From Dipteronia dyeriana (Eukaryota; Streptophyta; Magnoliopsida; Sapindales; Sapindaceae): a stretch of DNA of 64,000 nucleotides. Each line of letters begins with the position of its first letter. The stretch's first letter is position 1. Positions 23,525 to 35,399 of the stretch are shown here, piece after piece. A program made the translations under genes and the position numbers. A model generated the notes under the pieces. It searched no databases, had not been told where the DNA came from, and saw only the letters and a program-made list of their open reading frames with translations. Location: positions 67,901,192 through 67,965,191 of the forward strand of contig CM065300.1 in NCBI GenBank assembly GCA_032871835.1. Reading direction: 5' to 3'.

Positions 23525-23979
23525 GTAGGGTGGCAACTTCTAGAGTAGAATAAGAGGGTAGTTTCTAGGTGAAGAGGTCACTTGAGAGATTGTACTTGTC
23601 TTATCTACTAGTGGATTTTGTTTGCCGGTGGTTGCTAGCTCGTGTATGTTTCCTCTTTGGAGGTTTACCACGTTATATCTTGTGTCAACTTTTCTCTATC
23701 CCTATCTCTCTAATATTTGTGTTGTGGATATAACTCTTTATGTATGTTGACTTCCTCTTTATAATATTGATTGTATATGTATAAAAATTACTTGTTTGTA
23801 TCACACTTTACTTGTGTTTATATATTGATCAATTGTCTTTAATTAATATATATATTGTGATACAAGCAATCTAGAAGGACAAACTTTTGTTTGTTTCTAA
23901 TGGAGTCAAAAAAGGTGTCGAACCTATTCACCCCCCCTCTAGGTTAGCCTTGAGCATTTAATTGTGATTGTATTTTCAA

Positions 23980-23991
23980 TTGTATCAGAGC
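23980..23991 (+). promoter_or_regulatory. Primer-binding site of F2
   Basis: 'ttgtatcagagc', one substitution from the standard copia site tggtatcagagc, directly after the LTR end. Confidence 0.8.
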
Positions 23992-24061
23992 TGGACACTA
24001 GATTGCACTTAGTTTGAGTCTATGGTGATACTTTCATGATTTTTGCAAGGCGTTTGAAGTC

Positions 24062-26087
24062 ATGGGTTTACATTTTGATGTAATGGCGGAAGGAGCCTCA
24101 AATACTAGGTCACCATTACTTCGTGGCACTAACTATGGGTATTGGAAGTTGAGGATGAAAGCATATATTCGCTATATTGATGAAAGGGCTTGGATGGTAG
24201 TGAAAGAAGGTTATAGTCCTCCTACCAAGGTTTTAGAGGAAGGAACCATGATACTAAAGCCAAGGAGTGAATGGACAACAAATGAGTTTGAGGTTGCTAA
24301 ATGGCACCATCGTGCAATGAATGCCATCTTTGGAGGAGTTGATGGGCATCCATTCTCCTAAATTCAAAATCTTGAATCTATAAAGGAAGCTTGGGATACT
24401 CTCCAAGTTACTAATGAAGAAACCTTGGCGGTGAAGAAATCGAGGCTTCAAATGTTGGCATCACAATTTGAAGGTTTAAGTATGGGTGAAGAAGAAAAGT
24501 TTGAAGACTTTCGATTCTAGCTTCTTAACATAGCTAACCAATGTCAAGCACTTGGAGTACCTATATCAAAAGAGTATTTAAATTGGAAAATCCTTAGGTC
24601 TCTTCCTAAGAGATTCAAATCAAAGGTGACTGCCATTGAGGAAAGCAAGGATGTTGATAGTATGAACATTGATGAGTTGCTTGGGTCTCTCCAAACTTGT
24701 GAGATGTGCTTGAAGCCAAAGATTAAGAGCAAAGGAATCACTCTCAATGCTATTGAGGAGGAGAGTGATGATGAAAATGAAGAAATGGCACTCTTGGTTA
24801 GAAGGTTCAAGAAGTTTCTATAGAAGAATGCCAAGCCTAAAGGAAAGTCTTCTAAGGAAAAAAGAGTCAAGAGAACATCATCTCCAAGGATTGTGAAGAA
24901 TAGTCAAGCCATGAACAAGAAAGAGGTTCAATGCTATAATTGTCAAGGTTTTGGCACTTTGCTAGTGAGTGCACCAAGAAGCCATCTAAGAAAGACAAGA
25001 AAGGCAAAGTGTTGGCGGATACTTGGAGTGATGATAATTCTAGTGACAATGAGAGCTCTTGTAGTGAGTCTTCAAGTGATGAAAAGTTGGTGAGCAACTT
25101 TGTAGCTCTAACGGCTTCTCATTCTTTACTAGATGTTGGTAGTACAATATCTTTGAACAAGAACCTTGATGCAAATAATGAGGAAACTCTAGTTCCATTC
25201 CTACTAATCTTGAGTTGTTGAAAAAGATAGAAAAGCTTAAAGAAGCTAGAGACAATGCTCAAAGAGAAATAGTTGAGAAGGATGATTTGATCAAGAAGCA
25301 ACTAGATGAGTTTGTGGTTGTTACTCGTAGACTTCTTGGTGAAAAAGGTGATATTATGAAAAAGTTAAGAGAACTTGAAATGATTAACCTTGAGAAGGAT
25401 AATGTGATATCTTCTTTGAGGAAGAAAGAACAAGAATTGATGAAAGAGATAGACACGGCTAAGGAGGCTATCAAGTATTTAGTAAATGATTCAGTTAGTG
25501 TGTCTAGTGTTAGGAATCTTGTTAACTCTCATAGTGGTGAAGACGACTTGGTAGTTGAAGAGAAGCTCTTGGAAGCACCACTTTTTACACACTTTGATGA
25601 AGTCATGAATGATAAGAAACCACACAAGAAGAGAAGATCAAAAGCAAAGAAGAAGTTGACAAACAAGATATCTTTGCAAACTCCTAATGAAGCTTGTTCA
25701 ACTCCAAAAGGTACAATCTCATCTTTTATTCCAATTTTCCATTATTGCAACACAATAGATCACATTAAGCCTAGATGTTATAAATATATTGAAAAATACA
25801 AAATAGGAAATGAATCTAGGGATAAGGAGATTAAACTTCAACTTGAACATGCTAAGGCGTTAAAAGTTGAGAAACATGATAATTTTGCTAATCATGAGAA
25901 AACGTTATGGAGTAGAAAGAATTCTAATATTGTTCAACTTGACAAAGATTATGTTGAAAATGTTAAGGAAGAGTGTGTTAATGATATTCTTGTTAATCAA
26001 GTCATTGAAAGACTTTACTCTAGATTTAACATTGTTGTCAAGGATGATATTGGAAATGTTTGTGTAGATACATGCAAGAACAAGTAG
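24062..26087 (+). pseudogene. F2 gag (copia/Sirevirus-like)
   Basis: The structural protein of the F family, about 670 codons if undamaged. The start at ATG 24062 was chosen from its place soon after the PBS; a second in-frame ATG follows at 24083. Order: copia capsid domain (24090-24700) with LLRGTNYGYWKLRM and later EEKFEDFRF and GVPISKEY; an acidic linker; the first CCHC knuckle at 24930-24975, broken by one missing base before its His. Next come a Ser/Asp/Glu-rich segment, a strong coiled coil (25200-25480), a basic stretch KKRRSKAKKKL, and a second knuckle near 25737 with its first Cys changed to Phe. In-frame stops are at 24359, about 24518 and 24821, with another frameshift near 25180. 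The 25215-26087 frame (290 codons) is the longest intact piece. The closing TAG at 26085 is followed by F-family spacer. Confidence 0.8.
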
Positions 26088-27799
26088 TTCAGGGTGAGTG
26101 CTCTTATCACTAATATAAGAAGCACATGTGAGATAGCTTTGAGGCTATATATCAATTGTGTTGAGATTTCTTGCTTGCTAACATTGAATACTCCATGCAT
26201 TAGTATGAACTTGGTTATCTCACATCATGTTTGTTATGATGGTCAAAATTTGTTGATTAACTTTGAAGAAGTTATTTTGTTATATGTGTTGATAGAGTAA
26301 TGATATTATGCTTTTTATACTCTTGTTGTGAAACATCGTTAACTTGATGTCATGAGGACATTCAAGGCAAGAGTGCTCATAAAAAGGGACGAAGTATTAT
26401 ATTTGGTGAATATAATGTGCAAAAAGGAATCTCAATACTCTAATGCATATTCTTTTATATATTCATCTTTTGACTCAATTTTTGATACAAATCTCATCGC
26501 ATGTCATATTAGAGAATTTTGTATAGCTTACATATGGTTCTCATTGAAATTTGTTATATTAGGATCTATAAGTGATGTTGGTCACATTGATCTTAACTTT
26601 GATGATTGTTTGTGTATAGTATATTGAGTGGCATCACTTTTGAAAATATGAGCTTCATATTCTTTGAAAGCTACTCATTAGAGAAGTAATGATCTTGAAT
26701 AAGTCTTTATTCATTGCTCTTAGATCATGTGCTTATGAGCCATAAAATCTTGGTTTTCTAAAATTAGCACCTTGCTTCTCTTATATGTTTTGCTAGTAGG
26801 TTGAGTTTACTAATATGTAAACATTGGATACACCTTGAAGTTTTTGTGCTCAAGTACATTTAAAATGACCTATGGTTAGTATCCATTTTGCTTCAGGCAA
26901 TTATTTAGAACTCAACGAGCACCTTCATGAAAAGTGCTACACACCTTGGCTGTGAAAGCTACCTAATGTTGGAAAGAGCTACACCATTGTGATGAGTGAA
27001 AGCCGTCATGAAGTGAATTTTTGTTTATGTAAAAAAATGGAAAAATCAAAGAAGTGTTGAAATGAAATCGTAAAAAAAAACTTTTATTCAAAGCCTAAAA
27101 AGAAAAGAAGGAAGGCTTAAAAAGAAGTTTAGTTGAAAATCAAATGAGCTCGGGTTGAAAAACATAAATGGGATGACGAGCCATATGCAGACACACTCTC
27201 ATATGTTGAAAATCTATTCACTTAAAAGCAAAAATTTCCGGATGATAATCGGTTTGACTTTTTATGGAAAAAGCTTAAGATGAATAGTTGTTGGAAATTG
27301 TTTGCATGTTAATTAACAAACTACTTCTTGATATATATTTGAAGCATATATCTCTCACACACACTTTGTTTTTGAGTATGATGATATCTTTGCAATTGTT
27401 GAAGAATTATGAGAGAACTTGAAAAATCTTTGTGTATCTCTCTTAGCATATGAAGCTTATTTTGTTGATATTTCTTCAAATTGCTTGATTGTGTGATTGT
27501 GTGAACATCTTTGTGAACTTTATGCTACCATGGATTTTAGGTATAGCATTAATCAAGGGGGAGCATTGTATGCTAGACATTGTTCTCTTTTATGATATGT
27601 TCACATGCTTCATTTTGTTACATGTTGGCATATTTTGACTTAATGATACTTGTAAGATATTTCTCATTATCGTTGTCTTGCATGATGATTCATTCTTAAG
27701 TCATATGTCTTTGTGTTTATATATTTGTAACTAATATGCTTGTTTTGTCTTTCACTCACTTTTGTTGTATATATATAGCATCTTATTTCACAAGAACAA
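26088..27799 (+). other. F2 spacer between gag and ORF2
   Basis: A 1.7-kb AT-rich stretch occupying the pol position. It is retained in recognisable form in F1, F3 and F5. Short frames (26094-26300, 26352-26627) are not preserved in F1 or F5. The end carries a purine tract AAGGGGGAG at 27555-27563. No gene found. Confidence 0.55.
27555..27563 (+). promoter_or_regulatory. Internal polypurine-like tract upstream of ORF2 (F2)
   Basis: AAGGGGGAG followed by 'cattgtatgctagac', matched in F5 (7784-7792), F1 (45649-45656) and F3 (48377-48385, one change). It resembles the true PPT next to the LTR. Priming function is inferred only. Confidence 0.4.
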
Positions 27800-28860
27800 A
27801 TGGGAAGAACCAAGGTTACCGGAAGTGGAAATCATTTGAATCCCATTGTGAAAGCCAAGTCTACCTCAAAGGGATCCAAAGCTTCAAGGTTAAAGGATTT
27901 AGGGATCTTTGCAACTAAAAAGATATTTCAAGAGAGAGACATTGACTTAGGTAAATATAAAGATTCTTATGTTCTTAAATGCATTAAGGATAGAAATTGG
28001 GAATCTCAGGTGAGCATGCTAGGAATAGTTAATGACCCTATTGTTAGAGAATTTTATCATGAATATAGAGAGAGTGCCAGCTTATTGGATGCTTTGATGA
28101 ATATTAGGGGTGTTGTGTTTAGAGTTATTCCGGTAAACATTAACAAGTTTCTTGGGCTATCTAGTGATATTGATTCAAACTTTCTAGATGTTGATATCAT
28201 TAAAAATCTTAATATCATGGGTAGAACTCGATGTGACAATGCTTCTTTTGAGTGGAAAGGTAGAGCATATATTAGTCAACATGAGTTATCTAAGGCAAGT
28301 GCATTTTGGCATCTTTTTATTTGCAAAAATATTATTGGATCTTCGAATTAAACCGAGTTAAATAAAGACAAGATCAAAATAGTATATGCCTTAGTGACTA
28401 ATCAACCTATAAACCTTGGGGATTTACTTATGTTTTATTTTGATAATGTGGCTTTCTCAACTAGAGAAGATAAGAAGCTTGCATTATCGGGGTTTATAAC
28501 TTCTTTGTTTTTAGCTCGTTGTCTTCAAAGTAGTGGAGATGATATGTTGGTACAACCCTTGGAAAAGTATAGTGATAAACATGTGTCATACATGTCTTAA
28601 AAGGATAAGGGTAAGACATGTGATACTTTTGGACTATTTAGTAGTTACAAGTTGATTGTCAAGTGACTAGCATAAACATTCTTCCGGATTGGGCTTTACA
28701 TTTGAAGAAGAAGGTTGATGAGCTTAGTGCTATAGTTGAAAAACAAGATGCTAGAATAAAAGATTTGGAGAAGTGTATTGCATCAAGTTCAAGACCACCT
28801 CTCAAGCATTATGTTAGGTCAACTACACACACATCTTTCTTTGGTGGATCTAGTAGCTAG
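27800..28860 (+). pseudogene. F2 ORF2: putative plant transposon protein-like
   Basis: About 353 codons, starting MGRTKVTGSG. The reading frame has a stop at 28349, another at 28598, and a frameshift before the last part (28663-28860). The start was chosen because the same MGR start recurs in F1 and F3. Visible order: a basic Ser/Lys-rich N-terminus; a FQERDIDLG segment; REFY followed by RGVVFRV and INKFLGL; FEWKGRAYIS; AFWHLFICKNI; LVTNQPINLGDLLMFY; a segment that reads LPGFITSLCLARGV in F3; and a C-terminal coiled coil (LKKKVDELSAIVEKQDARI). This layout resembles the Pfam 'putative plant transposon protein' family (PF20167 as I recall it), whose biochemical role is not known. It is not reverse transcriptase or a known transposase fold that I can recognise. 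Confidence 0.6.
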
Positions 28861-29327
28861 TATTTGAGTCTCATGGTATATTTCTTACCTTTTGGCATCA
28901 TTTCATGTCAAAAAGGGGGAGAAATAGTTGTTAAGAGTTGCTAGTTACTTAGTTTACTTTTTATGTTATTTTTGTGAACTTTTGAACTTTCAAGGGCTTG
29001 TAATAATTAGTCTTAAGATTTGGTTAAGAATTCTTGTATTTGGCATGTATTGAGGGGGAGATACATGTATTAGTGGACATAATTGTATATTATTATCCAT
29101 ATTATATGTTGCCATTTGTTGTTTTTCTCTTGTATATGCATTGTCCTTTGAGATAATTTGTAGGTTGCTTCAAGAGAAGATCAAGATGAAGTTCAAGAGT
29201 TGGTGAGGATTAGTTATAGGAATCTTACTCATAGTAATGTGAGGGAGTGATTTTGTGACATATCTTCATTTTTATATTTTAGTAAATGTATAGGAGTTTT
29301 GACATAGAATTTACCAAAGGGGGAGAT
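28861..29327 (+). promoter_or_regulatory. F2 3' untranslated region with three polypurine tracts
   Basis: Three purine runs lie between ORF2 and the 3' LTR: AAAAAGGGGGAGAAA at 28910-28924, GAGGGGGAG at 29052-29060, and AAAGGGGGAGA at 29316-29326, which is the proper PPT adjoining the LTR. F3 has the same three at 49733-49748, 49865-49873 and 50130-50140. Repeated PPT motifs are a reported trait of Sireviruses. Confidence 0.6.
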
Positions 29328-31835
29328 TTTTATGTTTTAGCTTGTGTTGGCATGAATTCCATATAAAAATGATGTTTACTTGTAAGAAACAACAAGTCAA
29401 AGCAAGTTCTAAGTCTTCAAAGAGAAAGGATACAATTTGGTTCTACAAAGGTATACTAAGACTTTATCTTTCTCTTACAAGGCTTAGGCACACACAAACA
29501 TATCATACGTTTGTGTCCCTGCATCGTTGTGCACCATTATAGGCACACACATAAAATTCATTCATATGTGTCCCTGCATCGTTGTGCACCATGTATAACA
29601 CATTCACACACTTGAAGATGAATGCTCATGCATTGGTTTGGAAATAACATGTTTTGGAATATGCATGATTGGAAACTATCTCTATGTGGTTTGCATTCTA
29701 GTGTGAATTGTGTGTGTATATGTTTGTATAACATGGCTATTGAACTTGGATTTAGTCTTAAGTCATTCTTGATTGAGTTCCGGTCATTTCGGTTACTCAT
29801 ACTATTGATTTCAAGTTCTAAGTCAAAATATACTACACGTTCAACTCATGTTTCATACATTGTCTTCATCTTCGTATATCGAGTCGATTTATTATTTTAT
29901 GGGTTGAGTATCTTATATGTCCATGTCCGTGTGAGAGTTCTGGTTTGTAATCCGTAAACGGATTCAAATTTCGAGTTCGGAGGCCGGAGAACGGTCGAAG
30001 AACGCGAAGGAGGGTCGAAGGAGAAATAAGCAAGCATTGTCTTCTTTCCCGAGATGGCGCGTGGCCATCTTAGCAAGCTTGCTTGGCTTTATTTTGCCCC
30101 TCTTGGTCATTCCACATGTCCAAGTTTCCCACTTCTTTATAAACTCTTTCCCTCTCACATTTCATTCTAAGAAGAAATTCAAATCAAGTGTGCAGAAATT
30201 TTCTTTCTAAATTGTCTCACCTTCCAAACACCATAACTTCTTTATTTGAACTCCGATTTGAGTGATTCGAAGTTAAGAGTGTTCAAATATTCATCCTCCA
30301 TATTTGCTCTAAAGGTTTGGGTTAGTTTTGCTACTGGTTTTGGTGTCTAATCATACAAAAACGGGACTGCACCTAAATCAACTAAGGTATTGATTTTCTC
30401 TCAAAGTTTTCTTTTAAAACTTGGTCAATTGCCTTGGGTTTTCTTCTTCTACATATATTTGTATATTGTGAGTGTTTTGATTTGTGTTTTGAACACTTTC
30501 AAAGCTAGGTTGAATTTCAATTGAAATCATACATGTCGAGTTAGGTTTTGATTTTGCCTATGTTATCACATGTTTGGGATTGTATTGTGCTAGCTTTGAT
30601 TCTATGACTATTATATGATCTTTGATTGTTTGATTTTGAGAAAAATAGTTCCTCACATGTATTAGGCTCTCTTGGCCGAAATTCTCACATAATACATGTG
30701 CTTATGTTCTTTAGAGCTATTCATGTGATTTGTTGAATCTAAGATTAGGAATATGCTCTAGAACTTTTGCTTAAATCTATTTGACATTTTCATATGATTT
30801 TAGCATATTTTTGTTTTGTGTGACTTAAACTTGATCTTGTGATTTATTGAACATATCTTGTGATTCAAGTTTAGATCTATGCATGTATCTAGGTTGTGAT
30901 TAATATTCAACATATCTTACATGATCTAGATTGTTTATACATGCATGATTAACTAGACTATATGTGATTTGTGCATTCATGCTCATGTCTAGTATTTTCA
31001 ATAGGATGTGTTGATCATAGCATTCTATGTTGCGTGCTTGTTTGCGTTTTGCATTCATGATCACCTAGATGCCTTAAGAGAAGGAAGTCTTGACAATAGG
31101 TGTGAGACCTATGGTGTTGAGCAAGAAGTCTTGGCAAAAGGTGTAAAGTCTTGTATTGTCAAGCAAGGAAGTCTTGGCTAAAGGTGTGAAGCCTTGGATA
31201 GTCGAGCAAGAAGTCTTGCCTAGATTTGGGAGAACTCAGATAGAAAAGCAAGAAAGTCTTGACTAGATTTGGGAAGACTCGGATAGTTGAGCAAGAAGTC
31301 TTGCCTTGGGTCGTGAGGATCCGGTTAAGGTGAGCAAGGAAGTCTTGACAAGAGGTGTGAAGCCTCGGATATTTGAGCATAGGGCGACAACTTCTAGAGT
31401 AGGATAGGAGGGTAGTTTATAGGTGAGGATGTCACTTGAGAGATTGTACTTGTCTTATCTACTAGTGGATTTTGTTTGCCGGTGGCTGCTAGCCCGTGGA
31501 TGTTTCCTCTTTGGAGGTTTACCACATTATATCTTGTGTCAACTTTTCTCTATCCCTATCTCTCTAATATTTGTATTATGTATATAACTCTTTATGTATG
31601 TTGACTTCCTCTTTATAATACTGATTGTGTATGTGTAACAATTATTTGTTTGTATCACACTTTACTTGTGTTTATATATTGATTAATTATCTTTAATTAA
31701 TATATATATTATGATACAAGCAATCTAGATTGTCAAACTTTTGTTTGTTTCAAAGGGAGTCGAAAAAGGTGTCTAACCTATTCACCCCCCCCCCTCTAGG
31801 TTAGCCTTGAGCATTTAACCGTGATTGTATTTTCA
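29328..31835 (+). repeat. 3' LTR of F2
   Basis: 2,508 bp, ending TGTATTTTCA. The start is mutated (ttttatgtttt where F3 has TGTTAGGTTTT). It has lost about 75 bp of the GC-rich palindromic box present in the 5' LTR, and carries a 10-base C run at about 31787-31796. TATA-like tttataaac is at 30136-30144. Confidence 0.8.
31084..31378 (+). repeat. 42-bp minisatellite, 7 units, F2 3' LTR
   Basis: The same seven-unit array as in the 5' LTR with scattered substitutions. Because 42 is a multiple of three, it leaves a repetitive open frame on the minus strand (31380-31159) that is not a gene. Confidence 0.9.
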
Positions 31836-33115
31836 GTAATGACTATATTCTCTCTCGTTTTGGGCTGTGGGGGCTACCACTCTAGGTAGAGGTGATGCTC
31901 GAGGTCGAGTTTGCCTTGCTTGGTACCACTTTCACTGTGGTTGGGAATGAGGGGAGCAGTATGTAGACCGGTTTTGAGCTCTATTTTATCCTTCTTTACC
32001 AGTGCAGGCTTAGGTGCCTATTTCTTTTAGCGGTTGTTAGTTTTCATGTCATGATGTTCAATCTTAACTCTGAGTTGCTCATCTATCTCCATCTGCTCTA
32101 GGTCTTTTATAGGCCTCCTGATAGGTCTCTAGTGGACACATGGCGAAAGACCAAAATAATCTACCTGGCCAAAAGTTTCTACAGAAGTTGGCTAGGGTCT
32201 CCTTCTTAACAAAAACCCCTATGTGGATCACCTCCTTGTGGAACCTCTCTACGTAAGACCTGAGTGTTTCACTCACTCTTGGATCACGTACTACAAGTGG
32301 ATCGAGTATTTTGGTCGTGGTTTGATCCCTTAAAACTATGAGCAGAAAACACTTGACAATTTAGTAAAATTGTCCACGCTACCTGTGGGGTAAATTTTTG
32401 AACAACGTCTTGCATAATCGGTCAGCGTAGTTAGGAACGTCCTACACTAGGTTGCCCATGTTGCATTCTAGACTTCTATCGACTGGTTATAGCTCTTTAG
32501 GTGGCTTAAGGGACCCTCAGTCCTAGAATACTTGTCAGTCGACATTTTGAATTTTGGGGAGAGTTCTTCTTTCCTGATCTTCCGAGAGAATGGGTCGTTC
32601 ATCTTGTCTAAGAGGCCCTTTCTGTTCTTCTTGTGCTTGCCTCTCTTCAACTCCTGGATTTCCTTCTTCATCCAAGCTAGTTGATCTCGTAGGCGTCTGT
32701 TCTTAGTGATCTTAAACTCGATCTCAAAATCTTCTTTGTCAGATCCCTATAATGAGATTGGGACCTCGCCCCAATTATCCTCTTGAGGAGGTTTATACTG
32801 GGCACTTTTCCTGCTACTCCTGATATAGGGTCGAGGTTCTCTTCTGGTGGCCGCTGGGTGGGCTGGGTGGTAGGGTTGCCTTGGCAGGATGTCAACAACT
32901 GATTTCACCTGTCGAGGGAGGTAACCCGTTGCCCTACATGGTTCTAGGGTCATGGGTCGTAACTGATCTCGAGTTGAGGGCAAGAGCCCCAACCTGTTAT
33001 AGACCGAAACCGGTAGTGGTGGTCCTAACCTGTCAAAAGCGGTCGTCCTAGCTCCTTGTCTACTGGGATCCTCTCGGGTACTAGGTTCTACCTGCTGAGG
33101 AGTCATACACCCTAA
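31836..33115 (-). pseudogene. E' gag, central and C-terminal part (Tat-type gypsy)
   Basis: Broken minus-strand frames. 32276-32079 carries ETLRSYVERFHKEV and an LETYQEAY-like end, the usual ...LRSYxxRFxxE...F-xx-GL... segment of gypsy Retrotrans_gag. Upstream on that strand, 32671-32468 has the PFSRKI...PKFKM...GPLSHLKSYN segment preceding it. The N-terminal part (33319-32747) is proline/arginine-rich linker. Frames are interrupted by stops and shifts; part of the capsid between 32280 and 32470 reads only with stops. E gag (52845-54121) is the close paralogue. The gag is interrupted at 33115 by D and resumes at 42548. Confidence 0.6.
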
Positions 33116-35332
33116 TGTAGGGAAAAAAAACTGTTCAAAATGCAGCGGAAAGGTGAGAAAATTTATTAAAATTAGGGTTTCAATATAATTAAAAATTTCT
33201 CCTTTTAATAACCAGAACCTTAACCCTAGATTAATTGATGTATATAAAAAGTATCGTACCTTTTTTTTCCTGATGATTGAAATAGCGTCGAATTGAATCC
33301 GCAAGATCTTCCAATCCAATCACGAACGTGAATCACCTATGAGTGTGGGCTCCCTTTCTTTAAATTGTATACCAGAGGATGGAAATAAAAAAAATCATCT
33401 TCTTTCTTAGTCACAATAATCCTCTAACGTCCGGTCACTTTTGAATTTTCAATCAATTTGATTGAAACTCGCATGAACCATGATTAGATGTTGTATACAA
33501 AACCGTTTTAATGCAAAGGATACTAGTGCACTATCGAAAACAAAATTGTTCCCTCTTTTCTCTATGCTTGGCCGAATTCTTCACACAATTAGTTGGATGA
33601 AGTTTTTATATATATATATATATATATACATAACAATAAAATACAAATAAAAAAACAACATCTCACACAAAAAATTCATTATATGTCGAATTTAATAGGT
33701 ATTATAAATCGGAGACTAAATCCTCTCATAAGAAAGATTTACTTGGTGGTTAAGAATCCTATCCTTAGGGGGATTTATTTGGGGGTTAAAAATCCTTTTC
33801 CAAAAGGAATTCTTTCCTACACCAAGACTCCTAATCCAACTTATTAGTCTATTTTTAACCATATTAAAGATTTCCTAATTTGATTACATAAATAATTCCT
33901 TTTATTTATCTATTTATCAAATATAGTCTTTAATATTAATTAAACTACCAACAATAGTATAATATTAGGAGACCATCTCCTAATAGAAAAAGATTTTGAT
34001 TTTTAATTAAATAATTAATTAATCACCAAATTATTTAATTTTCATTTAATTAAATAATAAAATAATATAATATAATTAAGCTATTCTAAATAGCCTTGCC
34101 GCCCAAACCATATATATGGGTGAATATATTATTTTCTTATTTTATTAAATCCATTTGACTTTTATAAAAAGTCCACATGTGAACTAGACCCATTCTTACA
34201 AAAACAAACAAGTCCACATGCCTCAATACAATTATGGATGGACCCCTAAATTGGTCTGGTAGAATATATCAAGTGATCCATGTAAGTTCGTGTGGTTTGG
34301 GGATCTTGGCGGGATATCTAGATTTAAGCTCCAATAGACACAACCCAGTCACAATCAACAAATGATTCACTTAGGTCTGATCTATTTAATTTTAGTTCAT
34401 TCCACTAAAAAACTAAAATTGAACTCTTAAATAAAGATAAAATAAGTTGATGTAACTCATTCATTCCCTAGACAACCTTATTGGAGAAAGTGTATCCTCA
34501 TGAAGAATACCAGTAATCGTCAAGAGCTCATATATCGCCCATTGCTCTCCAAGTTACCATATTTACTTATATGACCACATTTTGAACTTGGATATTTTGA
34601 CTTGTCCAGAAGCCATGTTTCAATAGACACTATTTAAAACTTAACGTTAAGATTTAATATCCAATACCTCATAACATCTATATGATGGTATTCTACTCTC
34701 ATTCAAAAAATGGAGCCACGATGTCCATATCTATAAATGAAGTCCTTTATCGATTAACAATTGAATACCACTGAACAATCGAGGATAGACTATGCTATAT
34801 AATCTTTCTCATTGATAGCTCAAATGTTAACACTTGCAACCATAAGTCCATCATTTATCTCAGGATTGAGATACACTCTCCTATTGTCTTCAAATGAAAA
34901 CTTTTATTCATAGACGGTTCTAGATAAAGTATTCAATTTTGATCCTATTCAATGCACCCGGTGCACTGGATTCTTTTGCCCAAAGACATCACACTTTGAT
35001 GATTTTAGACTCATCATAACACATTTTATCTCACTCAAATGTTGGCAAAAGAATCTACAACTTTGACAAGATAAAGGCACCCAACCTTTCATCTTAAGTT
35101 GTGAATATTATTCAAGACTAACTAAAGAATTGTGTCTACCTCATACATATCTAGATGTATGAACAATTCTTCTTTTCTCATAGTCTTATGACCTAATGAT
35201 TATTCACTTTTTACAACTATAATAATTAAACTATAAATGCTATAAGATTTGTTAAACTAGAAATCACTTTATTAATATGAAAAGATTGTCAAATACATTA
35301 TTATACTCTTGCTATCGAGCATAATCTCAACA
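33116..35332 (-). repeat. 3' LTR of element D
   Basis: 2,217 bp; minus strand begins TGTTGAGATTATG and ends TTTCCCTACA. It matches the right LTR throughout. It holds a TA run of about 22 bases at 33607-33628. Confidence 0.9.
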
Positions 35333-35343
35333 ATCTCCCACTT
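35333..35343 (-). promoter_or_regulatory. Polypurine tract of D
   Basis: The minus strand reads aagtgggagat immediately before the LTR start, the same as in B. Confidence 0.8.
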
Positions 35344-35399
35344 TCTCTATAGCAAATGTGTCATATCTCTCATCCACATGTTCTCTAGATGCCTATCAA

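Larger units (their letters stand above)
21876..23978 (+). repeat. 5' LTR of F2, 5' truncated
   Basis: Matches 29800-31835. About 470 bases of the LTR start are missing. It contains the GC-rich palindrome box, a TATA-like tttataaac and the 42-bp minisatellite, and ends TGTATTTTCA next to the PBS. Frames at 21927-22318 are shadows of the GC-rich box. Confidence 0.8.
21876..31835 (+). mobile_element. F2: most complete F-family element (gag plus ORF2, no pol)
   Basis: Two direct LTRs (21876-23978, truncated; 29328-31835), a PBS, gag (24062-26087), spacer, ORF2 (27800-28860) and a polypurine tract. Nothing resembling protease, integrase, reverse transcriptase or RNase H lies between gag and the right LTR. 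The long LTR, coiled-coil gag, Met PBS and several AAAGGGGGAGA tracts recall Sireviruses (copia). Non-autonomous status is clear; the parent autonomous element is not in the window. Confidence 0.8.

Noticed and set aside
26094..26627. Frame after F2 gag (ITNIRSTCEIALRLY...) that is also seen in F3
   Set aside because: It is in phase with gag only because F2 lost one base. In F1, F3 and F5 the gag frame ends at a stop soon after KGEC, and the spacer frame is broken by stops in F1 and F5.
31159..31380. Repetitive minus-strand ORFs with QDFL-NYPS-type 14-residue repeats (also 46388-46827, 51928-52430, 62052-62465)
   Set aside because: They are the antisense of the 42-bp minisatellite. 42 is a multiple of three, so any open frame repeats. 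No start context or independent conservation supports a protein.
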